Of a stretch of 64,000 nucleotides of DNA, positions 38,782 through 50,488 are shown piece after piece. Numbering within the stretch: position 1 is the first letter of the stretch; every line of letters starts with the position of its first letter. The stretch spans positions 1-64,000 of the forward strand of contig CANTFL010000138.1 in assembly GCA_947650285.1 (NCBI GenBank), read 5' to 3'. A model generated the notes under the pieces. That model worked only from the letters and a program-made list of their open reading frames with translations, had not been told where the DNA came from and made no database searches. The translations under genes were made by a program, and so were the position numbers. The stretch comes from Hyaloperonospora brassicae (lineage: Eukaryota; Oomycota; Peronosporomycetes; Peronosporales; Peronosporaceae).

Positions 38782-39185
38782 CACGAAATCGATCGTTGGC
38801 ATGACTTGCAGACGGCCGTGCGCCATCTCCGTACCAATTGATAGCAATACCGTCGGGATTCGCGCTCGCTCATCTTTAGAACGAACGCGAGTTTCGGCAC
38901 CTGCGCGACGCGATAATGGCGGCTCTTCGCGAGAATGCGTTGTTGAAGGACCAAGATGAAAGTTCGGTCCGTGATCTCAAGAAACGGTTGAAGATTCTTT
39001 AGCGTGCCGTTCATCTTCATTCTCGAAAGAGGCTTCGTACTGATAGAACGGGCGAAAACCGTTAACATAAAGCGTAAGATGCGTGCGCATCCTACGAGGA
39101 AACTCAATCGTGTGTTCGTTGCCTTTGCGGTGTAATGCACGAAGGGGGTCAATGTATTTTGGCAGTAGTTTACTACTGACGGCAT
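38560..39185 (-). pseudogene. E1 integrase tail and chromodomain relic
   Basis: A GPY/F-like relic near 39080-39180 reads L-L-P-K-Y-I-D-P-F, followed by T-R-L-S-F-L-V-G in place of the Y-T-L-E-L-P segment. A chromodomain relic near 38570-38665 reads R-R-F-H-V-G-R-I-L-S-H-R-V, matching R-F-L-V-E-R-I-L-N-H-R of E2 and E3. Frames between them are broken. The relic lies opposite the aORF. Confidence 0.6.
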
Positions 39186-39327
39186 TTGTGACTGTGTCTC
39201 AAGGTAGCTTTACTGTACAAAATAGTTATAGGTCGTCAACGCAAAATGAAAGAACAAGTTATCTTCATTTCTTGTCTGCGTTCCGTTTCTGATGGTTCAT
39301 CGCGTTAGCTATTGAGTCCTGAACGAT

Positions 39328-39660
39328 TCAAACTAACGCTTCTCGAGTCAACAGAAAGATCTCGACTGATTCGTTGTTGTGTCTTTCAGTGCGCCTTGTG
39401 CGCAACGCTAAGAGGTTCTTCTCTTCTTCAGCGAGGGTGTCAACTTCCTCGCTGGTATGACCAGTAAAGATGCTGAATGTCTTAGCATCATCAACATTGT
39501 CTGACGTAGCATCAGCGTCATCTCTACTGCTAAGATCAACTTCGTCGATATCATCGACATCGGCGTTAAACGTATCGGTGTGAGCGATGATACGTGGTGA
39601 GCGAGAGCCAAAATGGTTTTTGCTCGAGCGATTCCCTTCCCCCTTATCCAAGAGGCACAC
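39328..39660 (-). pseudogene. E1 acidic insert of integrase
   Basis: An Asp/Glu/Ser-rich stretch (N-A-D-V-D-D-I-D-E-V-D-L) between the integrase core and the GPY/F segment is followed by S-E-E-V-D-T-L-A-E-E-E-K. The same acidic segment is present in E2 (51525-51752) and E3 (~57770-57945), so it is a family trait. Confidence 0.65.
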
Positions 39661-39683
39661 TCAAAGACGGTCGGCAGACGTGA

Positions 39684-40485
39684 TTAGCGTAAGCCATTCA
39701 CGTAAATAGGTGTATTCGTATTGTACGCATACAAGGAGTTGTTGATGGCGAATTCGATCATCGGCAAGAACTCCATCCACTCGAAAAGGAGTGGATGTAC
39801 CCTCGAAGCATTTCTTCGAGGACACGGTTTGCACGTTCTGTCTGACCATCCGTTTCGGGATGATTCGAAGTTGACTTCTTCAACCGTGTTCCCAATGTGC
39901 GGAACACGCATTGACAAAAGTCCGCCGTGAACCGAGGGTCACGGTCGAACACGAGTCCACGGGGTAATCCGTGAAGTCAAAACACTATGTCGATGAAGAC
40001 AAGCGCGCATCCGTGTGCAGTGATCAACTCGGGTACTGCAGCAAAATGTATCATCTTGCTGAATTGGTCCACCAACACAAGCATACCATTATTCTTGTGG
40101 TAGTCTTCGGGAAAACCGAAGACGAAGTACATGGAAATAGACTGCCAGCACTCTGCCAGATCTGGTAGAGGCTGCAAAGGCGCACGGGATGAAAGACTAG
40201 GCTTCACCGTTCACAAACCTCGCAAGCACGAATGTACTTGCGTACAAACTGATACTGGAGGGGCCAGTAAAAGTTACGACTTACCGTAAGGTAAGTCTTT
40301 TCTCTACCACGATGTCCACCTGTTGGAGAATAGTGACACTCGCACATGATGCGCAAGCGCAATTTGTTATGAGTGGGGACGACGACACGAGGCGTGTCGC
40401 CGACAACGGCTGTATAATACAGCAACCCATTCCGTGTTGTGTACCGACCCGATGAGGAACGGTACAAAGCCGATAAATCTGTCAA
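39684..40485 (-). pseudogene. E1 integrase core, inactive
   Basis: The zinc-binding segment keeps C-E-C-H-Y-S-P-T-G-G-H-R-G and A-C-E-V-C. In the catalytic core the first Asp is replaced: I-S-M-Y-F-V-F-G, where E3 has V-S-M-D-F-V-F-G (codon at 40127-40129). The second (D-R-D-P-R-F) and the Glu (D-G-Q-T-E-R) remain. In-frame stops lie between the blocks. All of this except private point changes is shared with E2. Confidence 0.8.
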
Positions 40486-40661
40486 CGATTAACGACGTGA
40501 TTTTTTGCCAGATGATCCGTCAAGCGCAAAATATCCTTGTCTTCTATGTAGGCCTTTCTTACGTCGCCAAATAACGTTGACGACGGCACACTACCTGTAA
40601 GTGTCGCAGTAGTGGTCTTATCCTCACTGTTGGATTACGCGACCGGTTCGAAATCGGATCT

Positions 40662-41117
40662 TCACGAAAGTAAATCAGCGACGACGTTCAGTCGTCCTGG
40701 TTTATACTCCACGGAGAAGTTGTACTCCACGAAGAAAGACAGCCACCTCGCCATTATTTGCGAGAGGTGTGGACTGTTTAAGGCCGTGCGTAGTGATGCA
40801 TGGTCTGTATCGACGGTGATCGGTCTATCTTCCACGAGATGATCGCGGAACTTATCCAGTGCATATTCCATGGCAAGGAGTTCCTTGTCATGCACTGTAC
40901 AATTGCGTCTAGCTGGTTGCAGCTGAAGCGAATGATAGCAGACGACGCGCTCTGCGCCGTCTGTTTCATATTGCATCAACGCACAGCCGATTGCAAAACC
41001 AGTGGCGTCACCGACCACATGGAATGGTCTGTCCTGATCTACAATCGTCAAGATGGGCGATTGCATCAATCTTTGCTTGATACCCTTAAAGGAACGCTAA
41101 TAGTCAGCGTTCCATGA
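40662..41117 (-). pseudogene. E1 RNase H
   Basis: Catalytic-type residues are visible in D-A-T-G-F-A-I-G-C-A, H-D-K-E-L-L-A-M-E and V-D-T-D-H-A-S-L, followed by the usual F-S-V-E-Y-K-P-G-R-L-N-V-V-A-D. A stop separates it from the RT (V-K-*-S-W-N). E1 keeps D-G-A-E-R-V where E2 has a stop. Confidence 0.8.
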
Positions 41118-42462
41118 CTACTTCACATTTTTCTTGAGCAAACAAGAAAGATGAACAGTCATCTCGGCGTAGTTGCGCGAGTAATTGTGCAAGTACGCCG
41201 CTAGCCCAAAGAACTTGCGAAGACCCTTGACATCGACTGGCACGGGCCAGTAGGTGACCGCCTTGATCTTTTCGGGATCAGGGCGTACGCCGTGTTCACG
41301 AACGATGCATCCAAGAAGTGGTATTTCGCTAGCCGCAAATATACACTTCTTGAGGTTCGCGTACAACCTATTCTTGCGCGTAAGTTGAAGAATCTGACGA
41401 AGGTGTGTTTTGTGAACTTCCACATCCGACTTTCCGTCCACAGCTCGGCTATGGGCGAACACATCGTCGAAGTAACTCGGTGCAAAATCTTGCACTGGTC
41501 TCAACAGATCTGTTACACATCTGTTGAAGGTGGCTGTGGCGTTATTCAGTCTCTGGGGCATCGCTGGCCACTCCCAGATAATACCGCTGGGGGTGCTCAC
41601 AGCCGTGTACGGGATGTCCCGTTCACGCATGAGGATCGGATAGAAGCCATCCATCAGATCCATGAACGAGAAGACAGTACTCTTAAAATAACATTCATGA
41701 TTACGTCCTTCTAGAGCCGATACCGTCACAGCATTCAACTTGTTGAATGCATGCAAATACGCCATCCTCCTGTCGTCTTTTGAACACATATGGTCGGAGA
41801 GCTGTGGGGGAAGTTGATTTCCTCATATAGCCCGCGGCCAAGCCATCGACAAAAAACCTGTCGATCGCTAGTACTTGTTCACGAGGCAGTGGTCACTGCT
41901 TCATGACACAGTACTTCGAGCCCGGTTTTAGCTCGATCTCGTGTCGGGTGCCCTTATCCTTAAACAAGTCGCAAGGCATGGATTTGGGAAATACATACTT
42001 GAATTCGGTCCAATCCTTATACAAAGGATTTACCTGAAGCGATTATCAGGATAGAGACGTACATCGCTCAATCCGAGTCTTTTAATCGAGGACATTTTCG
42101 TCCCTCCATGAACTGCTGCGAAACCGTTCAATCTCGGCAAACACCCTTGAAGACCAAATATCGTTAACGTACTCATCCTCTGTGACAAGTATGCAGATCT
42201 ACTTGACTTTTTCACTACGCAGATCTCGTAAGAATCGTTTCGGTTCTAGCGTTGACAATTGTTTTATCTCCAAAGTCAACCTCGGAGGCGCAATCAGATT
42301 AAGTGTATAAGCGCCTAAGTTCGGTCCGTCAATGACCAAGACGTTCAACATCTCGGTTTCTTCCAGAGAATCTCTCTTCCACATGCTGCTGAGGGATTGT
42401 CCGCTCAGGTTGCTGAGAGCTTGTTCTCTCAGCAAGTAACTCTTGAGGAATTCCATTCTCAA
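41118..42462 (-). pseudogene. E1 reverse transcriptase, broken
   Basis: The RT core (41789-41118) has A-F-N-K-L-N-A, F-M-D-L-M-D-G-F, M-P-Q-R-L-N-N-A and the catalytic Y-F-D-D at 41463-41474. The upstream part (42462-42199) carries L-N-V-L-V-I-D-G and P-P-R-L-T-L-E-I, then a stop (V-K-*-I-C-I-L). Several more stops and frameshifts lie between. It is the mirror copy of 48688-50032. Confidence 0.85.
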
Positions 42463-42878
42463 ACACGTGGAGACTTATTCACTCGACGTCTTCTGACTGT
42501 GGCTGTGCAACCACATTCAGATGCCGATCCTCTACGGTCGAATCTCCAGTCGGACTAGGATAGCCGGTTTGCCGTCTCTGGACAACCGGTTTGCTCTTCC
42601 TAGGATGTTGCTCGCTAGGCAAACATCCTTGTCCCGGTTCACTCGACTTATTCGAGTGGTGGGTCTTCGGAGCTGCCTTTTCTTTTGTACAGCCGCCGAC
42701 GGCAACTCCACAGTCTAGTGATCAGCTACACTGAGGTCTTGTGCACTCGGTTAACGACCGTACCGCAAGTGAGGCCATCACACTCACTCGCAGTACACTC
42801 ACACGCTTGTGAACGCTCCATGACGTTCATCGGATGGCCATCGGATGAACAAGCGGCAGGCATCTTCACGGATGGGTA

Positions 42879-43290
42879 CTACCAGCTCACTCTTGGCTCG
42901 TACTTTCTGAGCCAAGGTAATCCCAGGATTACATCAAATTTGTCATTCAGATCCATTACGATGAATTCGTCATCGTAATGCTCTTCCTCTGACGTGTAGT
43001 GTATTACAACTGCAAATTTATTCACAGTGATCGATGCGCCTGTGGCAAGGCGCGCCGTTATCCTCGTTAAGGTTCTGTCGCGCTTAATGAACTTGAGCCC
43101 ACGACCCTCCAATAACTGGCGACGAGCAAAGTCGTTCGACACCCCACAGTCAACTAGGGCGCGAAGCGAAAAATCTATTGTTACTTGTAATTCAAGGTGA
43201 TGAAGTACACCCCATCACCCTGGTGTAGAGACACACAATGATTGTGTATCTGGAGCAACTTTCGTCAAGAGATTTGCAAATTCTTTTGAG
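42879..43290 (-). pseudogene. E1 aspartic protease
   Basis: A retropepsin-type segment with V-D-C-G-V-S, the catalytic Asp-x-Gly, near 43148-43160, then R-L-A-T-G-A-S and V-I-L-G-L-P-W-L. E3 has A-L-V-D-C-G-A-S, so the Ala-to-Val change is shared by E1 and E2. It ends at a stop after R-V-S-W. Confidence 0.75.
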
Positions 43291-43457
43291 GTTGCTGGAT
43301 CAGTAGGGCGCTCCGCCCCTACTGATCCCGCCCATTTTTTTGATGGTCCGGATCGCTGTTGCGGTTTCGCAACAGAGTTGGATCTACGCCCATTGCCTTT
43401 CTTGGCGAATGGACGATCGCTTCGCTCAATACTGTTTTATACCAGGTGTGGGGCACT

Positions 43458-44436
43458 ACACTCTTAAGCGTAGTGTCCTAACTTCTGACAGCGATTACAC
43501 TTTACAATCTCTTGTTGTTTAAAGATCGAGATCTTTCGCTCTCAACATAACAAAGGTCCATCGGTTATGGACCTCCAGTCTCTTGTCGTCTCGGTGGACA
43601 TTTAGAGTTCGAGCTAGCATGAGCCTGTTTCATGCGAAATGCTTCCTGTTCTGCAGATGCGATTGCTTGCTAAAGCGCATCCAGCTCTAAGCGGAACAGT
43701 TGGTTCCTGACAGGACCATCTGCGAGCCCTTGCATGAACACCGTAATCACCGTGTATTCATGTACTAGGTTGGCGATTATGCTACTCGCGAGGAGTCGTA
43801 TATGTTGGTTGTAAGCGTGCACATACGCTTACCCTGTTTAATGTGCAGGAGATCCAAAAATGACCTCAACTATGCACTGGGCAGCTCAAACGATTCTCTG
43901 AGCAGGTTCTTGATGATGTTTAACGATCTACATACATCTGGTTCGTGCAACTTGAGATTCAAAATATATTTCCTAGCATTCCCTGCCAGGTATGCTTAAG
44001 CAAATTCGACTTGCAATGACTCATTGTCGATGCAAAGAGCCTTGATGGTACCATCTACCTCGACGAATTATCGAAACAGGGAGTCTTCCTCAACTTTACA
44101 ATGCTCGGAGATCCCAAGTTTAAAAATTCCCGTCGACGTTCACGCGTCGACACTGCGGAATGAGACTGATGCTGTCTCGTCGAATTAATCCGCTGGTGAT
44201 CTAGTTGACGCAACAAGGTTACATCCGCTTGCAATCCATCAGGTTTCGTTTTACGAACATGTTGATGACGGAATGATGCTGATCCTTGTCTTTTACGGAC
44301 AGCATGTTCCAGATCGATTCGTTTTCAACACCCGAACTCACTCGTTCGATCGCACTCCATTCGACATCGCTTCGATAGGAGTAATTTTACGGATTCCGTG
44401 AAAGATGTCGTCATGTACATTGTCTAACGTGTACAT
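43458..44436 (-). pseudogene. E1 gag with CCHC knuckle relic
   Basis: This region starts with M-Y-T-L-D-N near 44436, the counterpart of M-N-M-L-D-D in E3. Gag is scrambled by frameshifts. The CCHC knuckle (43458-43499) reads C-N-R-C-Q-K-L-G-H-Y-A-*-E-C, with a stop in place of the Tyr. From about 43806 leftwards it is nearly identical to E2; to the right it diverges. Confidence 0.7.
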
Positions 44437-44464
44437 GTTGGGCGATGCGCTAATGGTCCTTCGA

Positions 44465-44486
44465 GGGACTACAAAGTGCTAGTAGG
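44465..44486 (-). other. E1 primer-binding site relic
   Basis: On the minus strand, directly inside the 5' LTR, the sequence cctactagcactttgtagtcc corresponds position by position to E3's cctggtagcactttgtagtcc. It has mutated in the part that would pair with the tRNA 3' end. Confidence 0.55.
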
Positions 44487-44927
44487 TATAATAAGGCAAC
44501 GGCATCTATGTACCAGACAACCGGTACGAAGTCAACTCTCACTGACAACAGTAAAGGTCAGTGACCTGCAAGGTACAGACACTATATCTAGAAAGGGTAA
44601 ACTGTAAGATAAGGGCTTTGTTCATAGCACAAATAGAAATGTTATTTGATACAATTAAGTCCTATATCTCTTGTTTCTCTGTTTTGACCTAATTAAATTA
44701 TATTTACATAACTGACTGTATTATGACGTCTACCCACCACTCCTTGCACGCGTCTAGCAGCGATAGGCGGGTTGATATTGTACATAATACCAACCAATGA
44801 GTAGAAGTTTGATTCATCTCAGCAAAATCATAATGATCAGTGATATTGCTAAACGAATATGCAACATAATATTCTATATTACTATTTCGCACAATGATAA
44901 TTTCATTTAACGGGCTGCTCCGAAACA
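44487..44927 (-). repeat. E1 right LTR (5' LTR relative to gag-pol)
   Basis: 441 bp from tataataagg to ctccgaaaca. The core is nearly identical to the left LTR, but the terminal ~30 bp at either end are not. It lies head to head with the 5' LTR of E2, with a 1.2-kb spacer between. Confidence 0.8.
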
Positions 44928-46164
44928 CGGCGATTGTGACAAAAATTTTGTTTATCATTCTGTTAAGTACAAATGTCGATCTATGGTAGTGACCGATGGC
45001 ATATCTAGTGTACGCCATCACTATCTTGGGGCACTTCTTTGCTATTTCCAGCCCTGCACGCTTTTTATGGGTCGGTCTTCGATGATGTCCATTATACCCA
45101 AGATTCCTCAATTTAGATAGCGTTGTTTAACTAAGGCATAGTGACAGTGACAGTGCCAACAAAAAAATAAAGCCATGAGATGGATGTCGGATGCTTATTA
45201 CAGAATGAAGTTTCTCATGAACATGATCGTGCACCTTCGTGTGGTCCAGGTTGGTCCCGTAACGTGAGGGCAGCGATCCCTCATAAGGTGTCGTCCGCTA
45301 CGTTGTAGTTTCCCCAGCAAGTCTTCAACCAAGCCTCTATCGACCAAGCGTATAACGGGTTTACAAAACGTGTGTAGTTTACAATACTTGTGAGGTTTAC
45401 ACAACATGCGTAGTTTACACAAGGGAAAAAGTCCCGTTGAAGATAGCATTAGAACACCATATCAGTTGTTGGGGGCTGAAGTGTGTCAGCCACCGAAGTA
45501 CGAGATCATTTGCGAGGTATTAATTAGGACGTAAGCGTCTAGATTAAGTACGATAGTCTGAGGTGTTCTTTTAGATAAAAAGAAATAAAAATCAGCTCTT
45601 CTTTTGATTTGAAAGACACGTGTCATAGTAAGGAGTCTTAAATCGTAAAAAGTTTAGCAACGCCTTCTAAAAGGAAGCTACTATTGAGCACCCTGTGCTA
45701 TGATTCTTTGAATTGTTGACCCCTGGAACAGGCACCGAAATCTCCTCAAGATTGTTGACTCTCTGAGTCGATTTCTCTTCAAATAAGTTGCTCGTAGAGC
45801 GTTGACGGCTTCCTCTGACTGGAGGAGATTTGTATCTCCGCCACAAGGTATATATTACCCTCTTTCAATGACTGGACAAGGAATATGCAAGCTTAGTCAA
45901 AGTCGCTGACCACTCGTGTGCACACCATCGTCTTTTCTATTAATGATGCATTTTACTGTCGTCCAAATAGTGCGTTGAATGGTAAAAATTCGGTCGACCA
46001 GACGCTAAAGCTGTGACGGTTTCATCGATGTCAGATTTTGCGATTTTTAGACATTCCGTATGTTATTGCAAGAACAAAGGATGACCAATTAATTTAAGTC
46101 AATTCCAAACTAAGAAGTTTTTCAAAAAACAAACAATAGGACGGCACAGTAAGACCGTCTTCAG
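44928..46164. other. Spacer between the head-to-head elements E1 and E2
   Basis: 1.2 kb with no recognisable gene. The longest minus-strand frame (45449-45198, 83 codons) is mostly made of a short tandem repeat and has no other support. The rest is AT-rich with scattered stops. Confidence 0.5.
45359..45423. repeat. 18-bp minisatellite, ~3.6 copies
   Basis: Copies start at 45359, 45377, 45395 and 45413, each opening gtttaca and differing at several internal bases. In the minus-strand frame they give a six-residue pattern K-(L/P)-(R/H)-x-x-C. It is too short and isolated to call a protein. Confidence 0.7.
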
Positions 46165-46624
46165 TATAACGGAGGGGAGCCGGTTACATAAAATTGGTAC
46201 GAATGTGCCAATTTTTTACATTATCCATTTTGATAATATTAAATAAACACCACTCAAGAAGAGGTGATGTTGATAGAATGTTGCCTTCAGGGACAACATT
46301 CTTTGGTGCTTCACTGGATGATTGATATACACGGTACATCAGCCAGATTAACCACCAATCGCTGCTAGACGCGCGCAATGGGTGGTGAGCAAGAAACCCA
46401 CATAGAGACCTGTAGTTTAGCATAGTTAGATTAAGACAAAGGTAGTTTCGTTAACGATGTTAAATACAGTTTTACTTTCACCTTAAACAGAGCTTGCGAG
46501 TTCTGTTTACTTCGTCGCGATTACTCAACGCCACGTGTACATGACGTCGGGAGTATACACCCTTGTTTTGATATCTAAACAAGGTCTTGATCAGTTATCT
46601 GATCAAGAGCGTGCACCGTTACAC
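46165..46624 (+). repeat. E2 5' LTR
   Basis: 460 bp from tataacgg (decayed tgtaacgg) to caccgttaca. The first ~335 bp match the 3' LTR at 54951 at roughly 95 percent. Near the end are two hairpins: cttgttt/aaacaag (46563-46584) and cttgatcag/ctgatcaag (46587-46608). Sequence and length differ clearly from the LTRs of E1 and E3, although the terminal tgtaac...gttaca is shared. Confidence 0.85.
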
Positions 46625-46645
46625 CTAGTAGCACTTTGTAGTAGT
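46625..46645 (+). other. E2 primer-binding site relic
   Basis: Directly after the LTR the sequence cctagtagcactttgtagtag aligns with cctggtagcactttgtagtcc of E3. The tggtagca core has one change. Confidence 0.6.
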
Positions 46646-46674
46646 TCCAGCGACCACAGCAACTTCATTTAGCA

Positions 46675-47870
46675 TGAAAATATTGGATGATGAGGAAACC
46701 CTTAACGTCACGCCTGTAGGGTTTCATCATTTAAGTGACATCTAATGGAGCGCGGTAGAACGCATGAGATCTCTACCTCTACCTTAGGTAAAACTGCTAG
46801 TAGCGACTTGTTGGAGTCTCTAGACCGACCAATAACATTTTGATATAGCCACGTTCATTAAAAATGAACCTGTCGCCGAAGAATGAGAGTAGCCTTGCTT
46901 CACCAGCAAGGCTCTCAATAGGCCAATCAGTTTAGAGAATTCGGTGCTTAACAGACAGAGCTCTTAAGCCAGCAGAAATATCATGCTGCTGTGAGCGGGG
47001 CGACACACACGTCGTCCCAAAACCTTGAAGGTCAATTTCTCCAAGTACAGATGAGTCAAGAAAAATTATCTGTTACTATGGTTCGTCGAACTAGATAGAG
47101 CCATACGGGCACGTCGTATCGACGATGAGCAAATGAAACTCACATTTGCTCGAATCCACTTGACAGGACGTGCGAAGACTTAGGCATTAGGGCTGGAAAT
47201 ATAGGACCCATACGCATTCCAGTCCGTAGAAGCCTTTACAAACGGGCTCCAACAAAAGTTTGAACCGCACCGGGCCGATTTGAGGTCTTCATAAGAGCTT
47301 CTGAAATTCAAGCAGGGTAAGCGGGATGTGCACGCTTACACCCAGCATATACGACTCCTCGCGAGTAGCATAATCGCCAACCTAGTACATGAATACACGG
47401 TGATTACGGTGTTCATGCAAGGGCTCGCAGATGGTCCTGTCAGGAACCAACTGTTCCGCTTAGAGCTGGATGCGCTTTAGCAAGCAATCGCATCTGCAGA
47501 ACAGGAAGCATTTCGCATGAAACAGGCTCATGCTAGCTCGAACTCTAAATGTCCACCGAGACGACAAGAGACTGGAGGTCCATAACCGATGGACCTTTGT
47601 TATGTTGAGAGCGAAAGACCTCGATCTTTAAACAACAAGAGATTGTAAAGTGTAATCGCTGTCAGAAGTTAGGACACTACGCTTAAGAGTGTAGTGCCCC
47701 ACACCTGGTATAAAACAGTATTGAGCGAAGCGATCGTCCATTCGCCAAGAAAGGCAATGGGCGTAGATCCAACTCTGTTGCGAAACCGCAACAGCGATCC
47801 GGACCATCAAAAAAATGGGCGGGATCAGTAGGGGCGGAGCGCCCTACTGATCCAGCAACCTCAAAAGAAT
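46675..47870 (+). pseudogene. E2 gag with CCHC knuckle relic
   Basis: The ATG at 46675 opens M-K-I-L-D-D-E-E-T-L, matching M-N-M-L-D-D-E-E-T-F of E3, but a TAA follows at the conserved D-I-E-W (46744). Further frameshifts occur. The knuckle at 47651-47692 reads C-N-R-C-Q-K-L-G-H-Y-A-*-E-C, a canonical C-x2-C-x4-H-x4-C spacing with a stop at the Tyr position. In life gag would form the virus-like particle and bind the RNA. Confidence 0.72.
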
Positions 47871-48270
47871 TTGCAAATCTCTTGACGAAAGTTGCTCCAG
47901 ATACACAATCATTGTGTGTCTCTACACCAGGGTGATGGGGTGTACTTCGTCACCTTGAATTACAAGTAACAATAGATTTTTCGCTTCGCGCCCTAGTTGA
48001 CTGTGGGGTGTCGAACGACTTTGCTCGTCGCCAGTTATTGGAGGGTCGTGGGCTCAAGTTCATTAAGCGCGACAGAACCTTAACGAGGATAACGGCGCGC
48101 CTTGCCACAGGCGCATCGATCACTGTGAATAAATTTGCAGTTGTAATACACTACACGTCAGAGGAAGAGCATTACGATGACGAATTCATCGTAATGGATC
48201 TGAATGACAAATTTGATGTAATCCTGGGATTACCTTGGCTCAGAAAGTACGAGCCAAGAGTGAGCTGGTA
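47871..48270 (+). pseudogene. E2 aspartic protease
   Basis: Active-site segment L-V-D-C-G-V-S with the Asp codon at 47999-48001, then L-A-T-G-A-S and V-I-L-G-L-P-W-L-R-K. The upstream part is out of frame, and a stop follows R-V-S-W at 48269. Confidence 0.75.
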
Positions 48271-48687
48271 GTACCCATCCGTGAAGATGCCTGCCGCTTG
48301 TTCATCCGATGGCCATCCGATGAACGTCATGGAGCGTCCACAAGCGTGTGAGTGTACTGCGAGTGAGTGTGATGGCCTCACTTGCGGTACGGTCGTTAAC
48401 CGAGTGCACAAGACCTCAGTGTAGCTGATCACTAGACTGTGGAGTTGCCGTCGGCGGCTGTACAAAAGAAAAGGCAGCTCCGAAGACCCACCACTCGAAT
48501 AAGTCGAGTGAACCGGGACAAGGATGTTTGCCTAGCGAGCAACATCCTAGGAAGAGCAAACCGGTTGTCCAGAGACGGCAAACCGGCTATCCTAGTCCGA
48601 CTGGAGATTCGACCGTAGAGGATCGGCATCTGAATGTGGTTGCACAGCCACAGTCAGAAGACGTCGAGGGAATAAGTCTCCACGTGT

Positions 48688-50032
48688 TTGAGAATGGAAT
48701 TCCTCAAGAGTTACTTGCTGAGAGAACAAGCTCTCAGCAACCTGAGCGGACAATCCCTCAGCAGCATGTGGAAGAGAGATTCTCTGGAAGAAACCGAGAT
48801 GTTGAACGTCTTGGTCATTGACGGACCGAACTTAGGCGCTTATACACTTAATCTGATTGCGCCTCCGAGGTTGACTTTGGAGATAAAACAATTGTCAACG
48901 CTAGAACCGAAACGATTCTTACGAGATCTGCGTAGTGAAAAAGTCAAGTAGATCTGCATACTCGTCACAGAGGATGAGTACGTTAACGATATTTGGTCTT
49001 CAAGGGTGTTTGCCGAGATTGAACGGTTTCGCAGCAGTTCATGGAGGGACGAAAATGTCCTCGATTAAAAGACTCGGATTGAGCGATGTACGTCTCTATC
49101 CTGATAATCGCTTCAGGTAAATCCTTTGTATAAGGATTGGACCGAATTCAAGTATGTATTTCCCAAATCCATGCCTTGCGACTTGTTTAAGGATAAGGGC
49201 ACCCGACACGAGATCGAGCTAAAACCGGGCTCGAAGTACTGTGTCATGAAGCAGTGACCACTGCCTCGTGAACAAGTACTAGCGATCGACAGGTTTTTTG
49301 TCGATGGCTTGGCCGCGGGCTATATGAGGAAATCAACTTCCCCCACAGCTCTCCGACCATATGTGTGCAAAAGACGACAGGAGGATGGCGTATTTGCATG
49401 CATTCAACAAGTTGAATGCTGTGACGGTATCGGCTCTAGAAGGACGTAATCATGAATGTTATTTTAAGAGTACTGTCTTCTCGTTCATGGATCTGATGGA
49501 TGGCTTCTATCCGATCCTCATGCGTGAACGGGACATCCCGTACACGGCTGTGAGCACCCCCAGCGGTATTCTCTGGGAGTGGCCAGCGATGCCCCAGAGA
49601 CTGAATAACGCCACAGCCACCTTCAACAGATATGTAACAGATCTGTTGAGACCAGTGCAAGATTTTGCACCGAGTTACTTCGACGATGTGTTCGCCCATA
49701 GCCGAGCTGTGGACGGAAAGTCGGATGTGGAAGTTCACAAAACACACCTTCGTCAGATTCTTCAACTTACGCGCAAGAATAGGTTGTACGCGAACCTCAA
49801 GAAGTGTATATTTGCGGCTAGCGAAATACCACTTCTTGGATGCATCTTTCGTGAACACGGCGTACGCCCTGATCCCGAAAAGATCAAGGCGGTAACCTAC
49901 TGGCCCGTGCCAGTCGATGTCAAGGGTCTTCGCAAGTTCTTTGGGCTAGCGGCGTACTTGCACAATTACTCGCGCAACTACGCCGAGATGACTGTTCATC
50001 TTTCTTGTTTGCTCAAGAAAAATGTGAAGTAG
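48688..50032 (+). pseudogene. E2 reverse transcriptase, broken
   Basis: The N-terminal linker (48688-48951) has L-N-V-L-V-I-D-G and L-E-P-K-R-F-L-R-D-L. The RT core (49361-50032) has F-M-D-L-M-D-G-F, the catalytic Y-F-D-D at 49676-49687, and the C-terminal L-R-K-F-F-G-L-A-A-Y. Between them frames are interrupted, and the palm region after A-F-N-K-L-N has several private substitutions. It differs from the E1 copy by only about four residues in the 223-codon core. Confidence 0.87.
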
Positions 50033-50488
50033 TCATGGAACGCTGACTATTAGCGTTCCTTTAAGGGTATCAAGCAAAGATTGATGCAATCGCCCATCTT
50101 GACGATTGTAGATCAGGACAGACCATTCCATGTGGTCGGTGACGCCACTGGTTTTGCAATCGGCTGTGCGTTGATGCAATATGAAACAGACGGCGCATAG
50201 CGCGTCGTCTGCTATCATTCGCTTCAGCTGCAACCAGCTAGACGCAATTGTACAGTGCATGACAAGGAACTCCTTGCCATGGAATATGCACTGGATAAGT
50301 TCCGCGATCATCTCGTGGAAGATAGACCGATCACCGTCGATACAGACCATGCATCACTACGCACGGCCTTAAACAGTCCACACCTCTCGCAAATAATGGC
50401 GAGGTGGCTGTCTTTCTTCGTGGAGTACAACTTCTCCGTGGAGTATAAACCAGGACGACTGAACGTCGTCGCTGATTTACTTTCGTGA
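50033..50488 (+). pseudogene. E2 RNase H
   Basis: Contains D-A-T-G-F-A-I-G-C-A, H-D-K-E-L-L-A-M-E and V-D-T-D-H-A-S. It carries stops after K-N-V-K and before R-S-F-K-G-I-K (shared with E1), and a private TAG in D-G-A-*-R-V (GAG in E1) acquired after the two arms separated. Confidence 0.8.

Larger units (their letters stand above)
39716..43806. repeat. Left arm of a 4.09-kb inverted repeat (E1 pol)
   Basis: Every base here pairs with the base at 91150 minus its coordinate in the right arm. ORFs in both arms have mirror coordinates summing exactly to 91150 (for example 40204-40485 with 50665-50946, and 42199-42462 with 48688-48951), so there is no net indel over 4 kb. Only scattered substitutions were noticed. 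Outside the arms the two elements diverge sharply. Confidence 0.92.
37291..44927 (-). mobile_element. E1: decayed Ty3/Gypsy chromovirus, gag-pol on minus strand
   Basis: The 7.6-kb element has LTRs at 37291-37730 and 44487-44927, a primer-binding relic next to the right LTR and a G-rich tract next to the left LTR. Gag-pol therefore runs from right to left. Gag, zinc knuckle, protease, RT, RNase H, integrase, an acidic segment, a GPY/F-like segment and a chromodomain relic follow in that order. A plus-strand antisense gene lies at 37862-38781. Many stops and frameshifts show that it is dead. The flanks (37286-37290 caggg, 44928-44932 cggcg) give no clear target duplication. Confidence 0.88.

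Noticed and set aside
41292..41714. 140-codon plus-strand ORF opposite the E1 reverse transcriptase (and its mirror at 49436-49858).
   Set aside because: It is the complement of the conserved RT core, has no counterpart protein, and is present in both arms only because the arms are copies.
45198..45449. 83-codon minus-strand ORF with a repeated K-x-x-x-x-C pattern.
   Set aside because: The pattern comes from an 18-bp minisatellite of under four copies; there is no other coding evidence.
46563..46608. Intrinsic bacterial-type terminator at the two hairpins in the E2 LTR.
   Set aside because: The context is a eukaryotic LTR with no U-tract after the stems; they are reported only as LTR hairpins.
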